In this document: positions 25,241-33,925 of the stretch, piece after piece
Layout of the letters: the number at the start of each line of letters is the position of its first letter
Numbering within the stretch: position 1 is the stretch's first letter
From: Nitrospirota bacterium
GTDB taxonomy: Bacteria > Nitrospirota > Thermodesulfovibrionia > Thermodesulfovibrionales > UBA6898
Length of the DNA stretch: 47,232 nucleotides
Assembly: GCA_016217675.1 (NCBI GenBank)
Contig: JACRHC010000099.1
Location: forward strand, 1 to 47,232
Direction of reading: 5' to 3'
Notes under the pieces: generated by a model
Databases searched by the model: none
What the model was told of the DNA's origin: nothing
Seen by the model: the letters and a program-made list of their open reading frames with translations, nothing else
Made by a program: the position numbers and the translations under genes

Positions 25241-26740
25241 ATGTTTGCAAAGAGTCTTGACAGAAAAATACTCGTCGTCCTTTCACTCTGTGTAGCAATC
25301 GTCACCGCAGTCATTATCTATATCACCAACAGCCGCCTCTCCAAAGGGATCCTCGAAGAGTTCAGGGCAGACAGCAGGGCAACCATGTCTGTTGTTGCCG
25401 CAGGGATCAAGGAGACCATGGCCAGCGGCAACAGTCAGCATATGGAAAAGCAGCTCCTTGACATCAAGGCGGAAAACAGGGAGCTGGATCTCTTCATCTG
25501 CAGTCCTGATATGAGAATTATTTTTTCGTCAGACGAACGAAGCCTGCGGTCGAAACTGGACAGACAGGTCCTGAACAGTGAGATTATCGGAGACCTCTCC
25601 AGTGGGCTTTTGGGTGCACGTATGCCTGACAGGGTCTATGACGAGGAGCGTGAGGGCAGAAAATACTATATGCAGGCACATGTCATTGTCAATGAGCCCC
25701 GGTGTTTCCGCTGTCACGGCTCGGAGAAAAAAGTGCTGGGCGCCGTGATACTCAGAAAATCCGTTGAGGGCAAATATGCTGCCATTGCCGAATTGAGGGA
25801 CCGCAATATCGTGATCAGCCTCCTCGGCGTTCTTGCGATCATAGCCATATCCCATGTTTTGGTCACCCGTCTGATCAGCAAACCGATACGGGCCCTTGCG
25901 CGGGAGATTGCCGAGTTTCCGGACAAGATCGTTGATGAGACAATTATCGGCTCGGCAGAGATTACCCGTGATGACGAGATTGGTGATCTCCAGAAAACCT
26001 TCCACAATATGGCCATTGATCTGTATGAAAAGAATCATGCACTCCAAAAATCAAACGCTGATCTTGCGAATGCGAACAGAGAGCTTGAGTCCTTCGCCTA
26101 TTCGGTCTCACACGACCTGCGTGCACCGCTCAGAAATATTGACGGTTTTTCGAAGATCCTCATGGATGATTATTCTGACGCCCTTCCTGAAAAGGCGAAG
26201 CATTACCTTAGAAGAGTGCGCAATGGGACGAACAGGATGTCGATGCTCATTGACGACATACTCGCTTTCTCGAAAATAGGCAGGGCAGAGCTCAATTACC
26301 GGAAAATATCTGCCTCGGCGATCGTACAGGGCGTTCTCGAACAATTCAGCGGAGAGATCGAAAAGAGAAACGTATCAATCATCGTACAGGCCCTGCCAGA
26401 GATCAACTGCGATCAGGTGCTCATGCAGAGCCTTTTTTCAAATCTGCTCTCAAATGCGCTAAAATACACGCGGAACACTGAGCACCCTGAAATTGTTGTC
26501 GGTTACGATCAATACAGGAAGCTGATCTATGTGAAAGATAATGGACTGGGTTTTGATATGCAGTACCGCGATAAAATATTTCAGATCTTCCAGCGCCTCC
26601 ATCTGCCCGAAGAGTATGAGGGTACGGGGATCGGTCTTTCCATTGTGAAAAGGATAGCTGAGCGGCATCACGGCAAAGTCTGGGCAGAATCAGAGCCGGG
26701 CAGGGGCGCAACGTTTTTTATTGATATGCCTACATTTTAG
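25241..26740 (+). CDS. membrane histidine kinase with periplasmic CxxCH (c-type haem) motif
   Basis: 499 residues from ATG 25241. Membrane helices at ~10-32 and ~190-210 flank a periplasmic domain. The sequence C155-F-R-C158-H159 there is a covalent haem-binding motif, as in haem-containing sensor domains of the DUF3365/Tll0287 type. HAMP (~205-265), HisKA with His291 in SVSHDLRAPL and HATPase (DNGLGFD, GTGIGLSI) follow. It probably senses redox state or a gas and phosphorylates the next gene's product. A longer form from TTG 25205 is excluded by the promoter position. No strong ribosome-binding site; GGGAG lies 18 nt upstream, and a CTG at 25230 would fit it better. Confidence 0.88.
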   Translation: MFAKSLDRKILVVLSLCVAIVTAVIIYITNSRLSKGILEEFRADSRATMSVVAAGIKETMASGNSQHMEKQLLDIKAENRELDLFICSPDMRIIFSSDERSLRSKLDRQVLNSEIIGDLSSGLLGARMPDRVYDEEREGRKYYMQAHVIVNEPRCFRCHGSEKKVLGAVILRKSVEGKYAAIAELRDRNIVISLLGVLAIIAISHVLVTRLISKPIRALAREIAEFPDKIVDETIIGSAEITRDDEIGDLQKTFHNMAIDLYEKNHALQKSNADLANANRELESFAYSVSHDLRAPLRNIDGFSKILMDDYSDALPEKAKHYLRRVRNGTNRMSMLIDDILAFSKIGRAELNYRKISASAIVQGVLEQFSGEIEKRNVSIIVQALPEINCDQVLMQSLFSNLLSNALKYTRNTEHPEIVVGYDQYRKLIYVKDNGLGFDMQYRDKIFQIFQRLHLPEEYEGTGIGLSIVKRIAERHHGKVWAESEPGRGATFFIDMPTF

Positions 26741-26750
26741 GAGGTGATAG

Positions 26751-27191
26751 ATGTTGAACAAGTTCATCAATATTTTGCTGGTTGAAGACAACCCTGATGA
26801 TGTCGAGCTTACTATTCTTGCCCTGGAGAAAAATAATATCGCAAATCCTGTGACGGTGGTGCGGGACGGACAGGAGGCGCTGGATTACCTTTTCTATAAG
26901 GGAAAATACTATGGTGCTGATCACGCCCTGCCGAACCTGGTGCTGCTTGACCTGAAACTCCCCAAGGTGGACGGCATTGAGGTGCTCAATAAAATAAAGG
27001 CTGACCGGAAACTGAAGCTCATCCCCGTTGTCGTCCTTACCTCTTCCAAAGAAGACAACGATGTACTCAAGAGCTATGATCTTGGCGTAAATAGTTATAT
27101 CCGCAAGCCTGTTGATTTTGACCAGTTCGTTGATACGGTCAAGCAGATCGGCTTCTATTGGCTGCTTATCAATGAACAGGCGCCGAAATAA
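26751..27191 (+). CDS. Rcp1-like single-domain response regulator
   Basis: 146 residues. [13 protein letters not shown], the inserted YKGKYYG loop, phospho-acceptor Asp67 in [18 protein letters not shown] and KPVDFDQF mark the Rcp1 branch, receivers that serve phytochrome-like and related kinases with HisKA domains of the SVSHDLRAPL type, as just upstream. AGGAGG is 6 nt before the ATG. Its stop shares one base with the start of the hybrid kinase gene. It probably relays the haem-kinase signal. Confidence 0.93.
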   Translation: MLNKFINILLVEDNPDDVELTILALEKNNIANPVTVVRDGQEALDYLFYKGKYYGADHALPNLVLLDLKLPKVDGIEVLNKIKADRKLKLIPVVVLTSSKEDNDVLKSYDLGVNSYIRKPVDFDQFVDTVKQIGFYWLLINEQAPK

Positions 27192-28795
27192 TGCGTGACA
27201 GCAAACTCTCGCAGCAGAAACTCAAGGTCTTCCTTCTTGAGGATAACCTTGACGACGTCGAGCTCGAACTCCATGAAATGCACAAGACGCTGCTTCATGT
27301 TGACTATGATGTGGCAAGAAACAGGAAGGAGTTTCTGGAGAAGGTCGCACGCTTCTCTCCGGATATTATCCTTGCGGATTATGCCCTCCCTGATATTACC
27401 GGTATCGAGGCCATTAATGTCGTAAAAGAGTTGGGTGTCGATGTCCCGGTAATACTTATTACCGGTGACGGCAATGAGACGATTGCCGTTGACAGCCTCA
27501 GGCTTGGAGCGGTTGATTACATCCTCAAGAAGAACATCGCCGGCCTTTCTGCCCGGGTAATGCGTGCCCTTGAGATCTGGGCTGACCGCAGGGCAAAGGA
27601 GCGTGCTGAATCAGAGGAGATGAGGCTGCAGCAGCTCCTCTTTGAGAACCAGAAGATGGAGGCCATCGGAAGGCTTGCCGGCGGGATTGCTCATGATTTT
27701 AATAATATCCTGACCGGCGTCATGGGTTTATCCGAGATATGCCTGATCGATATTCGCGGTGATGTCCATTTGCGCGGCAATCTTGAATCTATCATCTCGA
27801 TCTCACAAAAGGGTGCTGACCTTGTGAAACAGCTGCTGATCTTCAGTAAAAAGATGATTATGGAGTTTAAAGCGGTAAATATGAACTCCTTCATTGCTGA
27901 GACAGCACTTTTCTTTAAAAGGATCGTGGAAGAGTCGATCGAGATCCGCCTTGACCTGCATGACGACCTGCCCTTGATCCCCTGCGATACGAACCAGTTC
28001 ACCCAGGTGCTGATGAATCTTATCCTGAACGCCAGAGACGCTATGCAGGGCAAGGGAGTTATTACCATTAAGACGCGCAAATGCCTCATGAAGGAACTGA
28101 GCGGCAGCGGAGAGCCGGCGGACCACCGATGGTGTGTATGTATCTCGGTCACGGATACCGGCACAGGTATTGATGAGCATCACCTGCCGACCATTTTCGA
28201 TCCTTTCTTTACGACCAAAGGGGTGGGCAAGGGAACGGGTCTCGGTCTTTCGATCGTCTATTCCGTGGTGCAGGGACATGGGGGCATCGTGAAGGTCTCG
28301 AGCATACAGGGAGAGGGTACCACTTTTACTATTGCCCTTCCATTGCCCGAGGACGCTGCGTCCGGCGGTGAATCACCCTTTTACGAAAAATTGCCCGTTC
28401 AGGACAGCGGCGATATCAGGGGAAAGGAGACGGTCCTTATTGCTGAAGATGAGGAAGTTTTGAGGGATCTTCTCTCGAATTTCATGCGTTCTCTTGGGTA
28501 TGTGGTGGTTACGGCGCGGGACGGCCAGGAAGCATTCAATGCCTACGCGAGCGAACCAGAAAAATATCATCTTATCATTTCGGATATGATGATGCCGAAC
28601 AAGAACGGCATTGATCTGTTCAGAGAGGTCAGGGCTATCCGTCCGCAGGTCAAGTTCATGCTGGTGACCGGGTACAGTCTTGCAGATGTTGATGAAGGCA
28701 TTCTTGGCCAGATGACCGCCATTTTGAGAAAACCCTATACGCCGATGCAGCTGGTGAAGGTGGTAAGGGATACCCTTGACGCTCAGTCTTCCTGA
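27191..28795 (+). CDS. hybrid kinase REC-HisKA-HATPase-REC
   Basis: 534 residues, no membrane segment. Receiver 1 has Asp63 in ILADYALPDITG. HisKA follows with His168 in GGIAHDFNNILTG, then HATPase (DTGTGIDE, GKGTGLGLSIV), then receiver 2 with Asp in IISDMMMPNKNG and Lys-Pro in ILRKPYTP. A soluble protein with a receiver at each end can take phosphate from the haem kinase and pass it on; the direction of flow is inference. It is the last gene of the unit and overlaps the end of the convergent CBS gene by 13 bp. Confidence 0.93.
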   Translation: MRDSKLSQQKLKVFLLEDNLDDVELELHEMHKTLLHVDYDVARNRKEFLEKVARFSPDIILADYALPDITGIEAINVVKELGVDVPVILITGDGNETIAVDSLRLGAVDYILKKNIAGLSARVMRALEIWADRRAKERAESEEMRLQQLLFENQKMEAIGRLAGGIAHDFNNILTGVMGLSEICLIDIRGDVHLRGNLESIISISQKGADLVKQLLIFSKKMIMEFKAVNMNSFIAETALFFKRIVEESIEIRLDLHDDLPLIPCDTNQFTQVLMNLILNARDAMQGKGVITIKTRKCLMKELSGSGEPADHRWCVCISVTDTGTGIDEHHLPTIFDPFFTTKGVGKGTGLGLSIVYSVVQGHGGIVKVSSIQGEGTTFTIALPLPEDAASGGESPFYEKLPVQDSGDIRGKETVLIAEDEEVLRDLLSNFMRSLGYVVVTARDGQEAFNAYASEPEKYHLIISDMMMPNKNGIDLFREVRAIRPQVKFMLVTGYSLADVDEGILGQMTAILRKPYTPMQLVKVVRDTLDAQSS

Positions 28796-30108
28796 GCCTG
28801 AAGGTTCTCCTCCTCAGGAGGTGCGGGAACCTGCTCTGCCTTGATCTTGATGATGCGCCTTCCCTTCATGTTCACGATCGTGAACTTCGTGGTCTCTGAC
28901 TGGTAGCTGTCCCCGACCGTGGGAATCCTCTGGAGATGGGAGATCAGAAACCCGCTTATCGTGTCGTATTCATTTGATTCGGGGATATCAAAGCCGTGGT
29001 CTTCATTCAGGTCGCGAATGGCGAGTGACGCGTCGATCAGCTTTGCCCCGTCCCTGAGCAACAGGACAGGAGTTTCCGTATCATACTCGTCCTGAATTTC
29101 CCCCACGATCTCCTCAATAAGATCTTCGATCGTTACCAGGCCTGTTACTGCTCCATATTCATCTACAACGATTGCCATATGCTGACGTTTTTTCTGCATC
29201 TCTTTCATCAACGCGCTGATCTTCATCGGCTCAGGGACAAAGAGTGCAGGGTGAAGGATCTTCGCAATGGAGATCGCTCTTCCCTGGGCCATCTCATTGA
29301 AGATATCCTTGTTGAAGAGCACACCCTTTATGTCCGAGATGTCCTTGTCGTAGACCGGATATCGCGAGAAATTTTCTGAAGATATCGTTTTGATGATGTT
29401 TTCCGCGGATTGATTAATGCTGAAGGCGACCATGTTTGCTGCCGGAACCATAACGCCTTTGACCGAGATGTCAGTGAAATTAAAGACACTGTGGATGAGT
29501 TCATGCTCCGTTGTTTCAAAGATGCCCCTGTCCCTGCCCTCTTCGATGAGGAGCTTGACCTCTTCCTCGCTGATGAAGGAGCGCTCAGAAAATGCCTTCC
29601 CCCCGAAAGGCCTGATAAAGAGGTTGGTGCTCGAGGTCAGGACTGTAACGAACAGTGATGCGATCTTTGAAAGGAAGGAGATGGGTGCGGCCACGAAAAG
29701 TCCTACTTTTTCAGGGTTTCTGAGTGCAATTGATTTTGGAACAAGCTCTCCCAGGATGAGCGAAAGATATGATATGACGATAACGACAATCCCGATGGAG
29801 ATTGCTCCGGCGGCCTTTGCTATAAACGGAATCGGCACGCTTGCAATAAGAGGTTCGATGGTAGTGACTGAAGCAGCACCGCCGATTGCTGAGGCAAGTG
29901 CGCCGGCGACAGTAACGCCGATCTGGACGGTTGCAAGAAACCTGTCCGGCTCTGCCTGGAGTTTAAGGAGCTTTTCTGCCCGGCGACTGCCTTTCTCTGC
30001 AAGTTTCCTTATGTAAGACTTGCGGGATGTAACCACCGCAATCTCGGATGCAGCAAAAAAACCGTTCAGTATGAGAAAAATGAAGATGAATAATATATCG
30101 ATCGACAT
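28783..30108 (-). CDS. CorC/HlyC-type membrane protein (DUF21-CBS-CBS-CorC_HlyC)
   Basis: 441 residues. DUF21 membrane domain (~1-180; NGFFAASEIAVVTSRKS, LGELVPKSIALRNPEK), a CBS pair (~200-330; MVVPAANM-like region and VVDEYGAVTGLVTIEDLIEE), and a C-terminal CorC_HlyC domain (~345-425; ISGFLISHLQRIP). Related proteins take part in Mg2+/Co2+ export; the haemolysin name is historical. The C-terminal tail is Glu/Pro-rich. TATAAT lies 15 nt before the ATG and there is no ribosome-binding site. Confidence 0.92.
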   Translation of the reverse strand: MSIDILFIFIFLILNGFFAASEIAVVTSRKSYIRKLAEKGSRRAEKLLKLQAEPDRFLATVQIGVTVAGALASAIGGAASVTTIEPLIASVPIPFIAKAAGAISIGIVVIVISYLSLILGELVPKSIALRNPEKVGLFVAAPISFLSKIASLFVTVLTSSTNLFIRPFGGKAFSERSFISEEEVKLLIEEGRDRGIFETTEHELIHSVFNFTDISVKGVMVPAANMVAFSINQSAENIIKTISSENFSRYPVYDKDISDIKGVLFNKDIFNEMAQGRAISIAKILHPALFVPEPMKISALMKEMQKKRQHMAIVVDEYGAVTGLVTIEDLIEEIVGEIQDEYDTETPVLLLRDGAKLIDASLAIRDLNEDHGFDIPESNEYDTISGFLISHLQRIPTVGDSYQSETTKFTIVNMKGRRIIKIKAEQVPAPPEEENLQAQED

Positions 30109-30123
30109 GAGTTACGTAAAAAT

Positions 30124-30129
30124 ATTATA
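30124..30129 (-). promoter_or_regulatory. -10 of the CorC/HlyC gene
   Basis: Perfect TATAAT on the minus strand, 15 nt before ATG 30108, predicting a leader of about 8 nt. No -35 is evident. Confidence 0.4.
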
Positions 30130-30208
30130 CACGATTTCCATGAAAAGACTGTATTCTGTCGGCCAGTGTTGCGCGCATATGCCTTTATTATACTGCATGG
30201 TTCTGAAA

Positions 30209-30237
30209 TTGACTAAATAAAAAAAGACATCTATCAT
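30209..30237 (+). promoter_or_regulatory. promoter of thyX
   Basis: TTGACT (30209-30214), 17-bp A-rich spacer, TATCAT (30232-30237). The predicted start near 30244 leaves a leader of ~23 nt with AAGGAG. Confidence 0.6.
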
Positions 30238-30266
30238 AGAATATTATCATCACCAAGGAGAGTTCA

Positions 30267-30995
30267 TTGGAGACAACAGTAAAGGTGATCCTGCTCAGTC
30301 ATACGCCGAATCCCGAGGCGACCATTGCCATGGCAGCAAAGCTCTGCTACAGCCCCTCGGACATTGAGGCCCTGAAACAGAAGACTGCGGCTAAAGACCA
30401 GAAAGGCTTTGTCGACAGACTTATGAAGATGGGCCATATGAGTCCCATTGAACATGCGTCTTTTACCTTTGCGGTTGAAGGCATATCACGTGCGTGCTCG
30501 CATCAGCTTGTGCGTCATCGTCTGGCAAGCTATTCGCAGCAGTCACAGCGGTATGTGAGCGAAGAGGCAGGATTTGATTATGTAATCCCCCAAACGATCA
30601 AGGGAGATGCAGAACTTGAGAAATATTTCATTGGGTTTATGGCAAAGGCCCAGAAGGCGTATAATCAGATAGTGAAAAAGCTGAATAAAAAAGGGATTGC
30701 GGGTGAAGCCGCAAACCAGGACGCCCGTTTTGTTTTGCCCAATGCTGCTGAGACAAAGATCATGATAACCATGAATGCCCGTGAGCTCCTGCATTTTTTC
30801 AGGCAGCGCTGCTGCAACCGTGCCCAGTGGGAGATCAGGGCAATGGCAATTGCTATGTTAAAGCTGGTTAGGGGTATTTCGCCGACAGTCTTTGCTGTCA
30901 GCGGTCCGGGCTGTGTGAGCGGTCCATGTCCGGAGGGTGAATACACCTGCGGCAAGGCTGCTGAGGTGCGGGAAAGGTTTAAGAGATTACGTTAG
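30267..30995 (+). CDS. thyX: flavin-dependent thymidylate synthase
   Basis: 242 residues. The ThyX signature R83-H-R85-LASYSQQSQR, preceded by SPIEHASFTF, binds FAD and substrate. LPNAAETKIMITMNARELLH and FFRQRCCNRAQWEIR complete the active site. It methylates dUMP to dTMP using NADPH and FAD, and is common where folate is limited or in anaerobes. Translation starts at TTG 30267, 6 nt after AAGGAGAG. The CxxxxC-rich end (GCVSGPCPEGEYTCGK) is a family feature. Confidence 0.96.
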   Translation: METTVKVILLSHTPNPEATIAMAAKLCYSPSDIEALKQKTAAKDQKGFVDRLMKMGHMSPIEHASFTFAVEGISRACSHQLVRHRLASYSQQSQRYVSEEAGFDYVIPQTIKGDAELEKYFIGFMAKAQKAYNQIVKKLNKKGIAGEAANQDARFVLPNAAETKIMITMNARELLHFFRQRCCNRAQWEIRAMAIAMLKLVRGISPTVFAVSGPGCVSGPCPEGEYTCGKAAEVRERFKRLR

Positions 30996-31047
30996 CGGTC
31001 ATGGCCGTTGAAGAAACTGCACGACAGCCTGTGATAAGGAGATCGAT

Positions 31048-31815
31048 ATGGCATATGTAATAGCTTTGGCAGGGAAGGGCGGCACAGGGAAAACGAGCAT
31101 TGCAGGCCTTACGGTGAGGTATATCGTGGAAAAAAAGAAGAAGCCGGTACTTGCTGTGGATGCTGACAGCAATGCGTGCCTCAACGAAGCGCTTGGCGTG
31201 CCGGTCCATGCAACGATTGGATCACTCCGGGAAGAATCTCTTGAAAAGATCAGAAGCGGAGGCGAACGGCCGGGCGGTATGGCCATGGAGCAGCTTTTTG
31301 ACTATCAGGTGCAGCAGTCTGTCATCGAAGCCAAAGGTTTTGACCTGATGGTTATGGGTAGGCCTGAGGGGCCGGGTTGTTATTGCGCAGCGAACAACAT
31401 CATCAGAAAATATACGGACAAGCTCTCGGAAACCTATCCCTATGTTGTGATCGACAACGAGGCCGGTATGGAGCATCTGAGCAGACGTACTACCCATAAG
31501 GTTGACATGCTCATGATCGTGAGCGACCCCACCGTGCGCGGCATCAAGACTGCACGCAGGATCGCTGACCTGGTGAAGGAGCTGGACCTCGATATCGACA
31601 AGTATGCCCTTATCATCAACCGTGTTTCAGGCGAAGAGGGAGCCGAACTGAAGACCTTTGCAGAGAGCCTTGGTTTGACGGTTGCCGGTCTTGTGCCGCA
31701 GGACAGGGGAGTCTTCGAGAATGACCTCGCAGGAAAGGCCATCTGTGATCTGCCTGGGAACTCGCCTGCGGTACAGGCAGCCTTCTCGATCCTGGACACC
31801 TTTCAGATACCGTAA
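31048..31815 (+). CDS. CooC-like ATPase (CODH nickel insertion family)
   Basis: 255 residues. Deviant Walker A GKGGTGKT (9-16) of the MinD/SIMIBI class, VDADSNACLNEALG, and the C111-Y-C113 pair that in CooC binds nickel or zinc at the dimer interface. VIDNEAGMEHLSRRT and VSDPTVRGIKTA fit CooC/AcsF proteins, which load nickel into carbon monoxide dehydrogenase or acetyl-CoA synthase. No CODH gene lies in the window. AAGGAGATCG is before the ATG. A membrane GGDEF gene starts 10 nt downstream. Confidence 0.9.
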   Translation: MAYVIALAGKGGTGKTSIAGLTVRYIVEKKKKPVLAVDADSNACLNEALGVPVHATIGSLREESLEKIRSGGERPGGMAMEQLFDYQVQQSVIEAKGFDLMVMGRPEGPGCYCAANNIIRKYTDKLSETYPYVVIDNEAGMEHLSRRTTHKVDMLMIVSDPTVRGIKTARRIADLVKELDLDIDKYALIINRVSGEEGAELKTFAESLGLTVAGLVPQDRGVFENDLAGKAICDLPGNSPAVQAAFSILDTFQIP

Positions 31816-31825
31816 GGAGAAGGGT

Positions 31826-32902
31826 TTGGAGCAGACAAATCCGGGCACAGAAGATCTGGCGACGGAAACCCTTCGATACAGAGGTTACGACAAGATTATC
31901 GGGAATATCTCATGGCTCCTGATAGCCATTGTTGCCCTTGATATCAAGCTTCTGTCTCGTGATGATTCAACCAGCTTTCCGCTTTCAGTTATCTGTATTC
32001 TGCTATTTATCTATAACGGTCTGGCACGATACGGTCTGCGCCAGGGGGCCTATGGAAGGGCCAAGACTTTTATCGACCTGATCATAATTTTACTCTTTAC
32101 TATTGCCGTAAGCTGGTTTACCGGCAAGACGGCCAGCCCTTTTATTTCCCTCCTGTATCTTGGGCTGATGGCTGCCGCGCTGACACAGGGGAAGAGGGTG
32201 ACCTACCTTATGGCTGTACTGACGGTTACCTCCTATACCTATCTTGCTGTTCAGGAGAACGTTTCCTTTCTCGGCAGAAGCAGTATTTTGGAAAGTCTTC
32301 TGCAGCTGTTCCCATTCATGCTGATAGCACATCTCGGTGCGATGCTCGCAGGTGAGACTGAACTTGCGCGAAAAGAAGTTGAGCGACTTTCTCTGACGGA
32401 CGAGATCACGGGTTTTAACAACATGCGGAATTTCGCCAGCCTTGCTAAGACGCAGGAGGCGCTTGCCAAAAGGCACAACAGGGAGTTTTCGATATGCATG
32501 CTCGACGCAGACAACCTTAAGAAGATTAATGACGCCAACGGACATATGGCCGGCACCGAGTTGATAAGGCATATGGGCAACATTATCGGGAAAAACATTC
32601 GCGCTGCAGACATTGTCGCCAGATATGGGGGAGACGAGTTCATTATTCTCTTCTGTGAAACAGAGGGAGACAAGGCAGGTGTCGCTGTAGAAAGGATCGT
32701 TAGGACCTTTGCGGAGACTCCGTTCTTATATAACGGGAAGGAGCTTTCATCGACACTATCGGCAGGCATTGCTTCGTTTCCGAAGAACGGCGAGGATATC
32801 AAAGCAGTTATGGTAAAGGCGGACGAGGCCATGTATGCCAGCAAGGCTGCGGGAAAAAACAGGCTTATGGTATGCTCAACAGACGCGGAACCCGGGAATT
32901 GA
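31826..32902 (+). CDS. membrane diguanylate cyclase (GGDEF)
   Basis: 358 residues from TTG 31826, with AAGGAGAAGGG upstream overlapping the CooC stop region. About six membrane helices (~25-195) are followed by a GGDEF domain (LTDEITGFNNMRNF, DADNLKKINDANGH). The catalytic motif is GGDEF in YGGDEF and RAAD sits five residues before it, an inhibitory-site motif. It should make c-di-GMP at the membrane in response to an unknown signal. The two serine hydrolase genes follow at 9 nt, so they share an operon. Confidence 0.92.
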   Translation: MEQTNPGTEDLATETLRYRGYDKIIGNISWLLIAIVALDIKLLSRDDSTSFPLSVICILLFIYNGLARYGLRQGAYGRAKTFIDLIIILLFTIAVSWFTGKTASPFISLLYLGLMAAALTQGKRVTYLMAVLTVTSYTYLAVQENVSFLGRSSILESLLQLFPFMLIAHLGAMLAGETELARKEVERLSLTDEITGFNNMRNFASLAKTQEALAKRHNREFSICMLDADNLKKINDANGHMAGTELIRHMGNIIGKNIRAADIVARYGGDEFIILFCETEGDKAGVAVERIVRTFAETPFLYNGKELSSTLSAGIASFPKNGEDIKAVMVKADEAMYASKAAGKNRLMVCSTDAEPGN

Positions 32903-32911
32903 AGACCTTTC

Positions 32912-33925
32912 ATGAATAAGTTCTCCTATCGATATTTATATGTATATCTGACAGCTGCGACGCTGCTCTTCATCGGGGGGTGGCTGGTCCGCGGCACCTA
33001 TGATCGGCTTCAAGATCACAGCCGGAGCCGGCGGGCTGTATTGCAGGGATTTCGTTTTACCAGTCCGCTGCTGGACGTGGAAATGCCCGAGGGCGTTGCT
33101 ATCGGGCATGAACCGATCCCATTCAAATACAAGGTCAGGGAGTTTGTACAGAAACAGCTTGACACCCGACAAGTGATCAAGCTGGGCGTTTATTACCGGG
33201 ATCTTCACGATGGGCCATGGTTTGGCATCAACGCAAAGACACCCTTTAATCCTGCCAGTCTCATGAAATTGCCCATAATGATTGCCTGGCTAAAACGTGC
33301 CGAAAGAGATCCCCGCGAGCTGGCACGTACTTTTTTATATGACGGAGTTAAAGACCTGAGCGAGATTCAGAGCTTTTCTCCGGAGCTTAAACTTGTGTCT
33401 GGACGAAGTTATACTGTGGAGCAATTGCTTTATCACATGATGATGTATTCTGACAATAATGCAATGTCAATGCTCTTTTCCAAATTGGGTGTCGTAGAAT
33501 TGGACACGGTCCTTAACAGTATGGATATCAACAGGAATCCGAATAATCCTAATGATTCCATTACGTTGCATGGGTATTCGGGTTATTTTCGTATCCTTTA
33601 TAACGCGTCTTTTCTGAACCGGGAAATGTCTGAAAAGGCTTTGGAGATCCTGAGTCTGCAGGATTTTCCTCAAGGTATTATCGCCGGTGTTCCTAAGGGA
33701 ACTATAGTGGCCTCAAAATTTGGTGAGCATGGAGAAGATTCTCAGCTTCACGAATTCGGGATTGTGTATCACCGGACACACCCCTATATTCTGGGCATTA
33801 TGACGCAAGGGGATGATTTTGGCAAACAGGCAGAAATCATCAGGGATATTTCCCGAATGATCTATGCAGAAGTTGATGCGGGAGCATACATTGGGCAGGA
33901 TGCAGGAGTTGAAGGCCCTCCTTGA
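32912..33925 (+). CDS. membrane-anchored class A beta-lactamase-like serine hydrolase, copy 1
   Basis: 337 residues. One N-terminal membrane helix (LYVYLTAATLLFIGGWLV) anchors the protein with the rest outside the membrane. The fold motifs are SxxK in NPASLMKLPI, SDN in MMYSDNNAM, and SKFG where class A enzymes have KTG. The ExxLN omega-loop motif that deacylates beta-lactams is not found. It is therefore more likely a peptidoglycan peptidase or a non-antibiotic serine hydrolase than a resistance enzyme. It is followed, with a TTGA overlap, by a close paralogue. Confidence 0.85.
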   Translation: MNKFSYRYLYVYLTAATLLFIGGWLVRGTYDRLQDHSRSRRAVLQGFRFTSPLLDVEMPEGVAIGHEPIPFKYKVREFVQKQLDTRQVIKLGVYYRDLHDGPWFGINAKTPFNPASLMKLPIMIAWLKRAERDPRELARTFLYDGVKDLSEIQSFSPELKLVSGRSYTVEQLLYHMMMYSDNNAMSMLFSKLGVVELDTVLNSMDINRNPNNPNDSITLHGYSGYFRILYNASFLNREMSEKALEILSLQDFPQGIIAGVPKGTIVASKFGEHGEDSQLHEFGIVYHRTHPYILGIMTQGDDFGKQAEIIRDISRMIYAEVDAGAYIGQDAGVEGPP

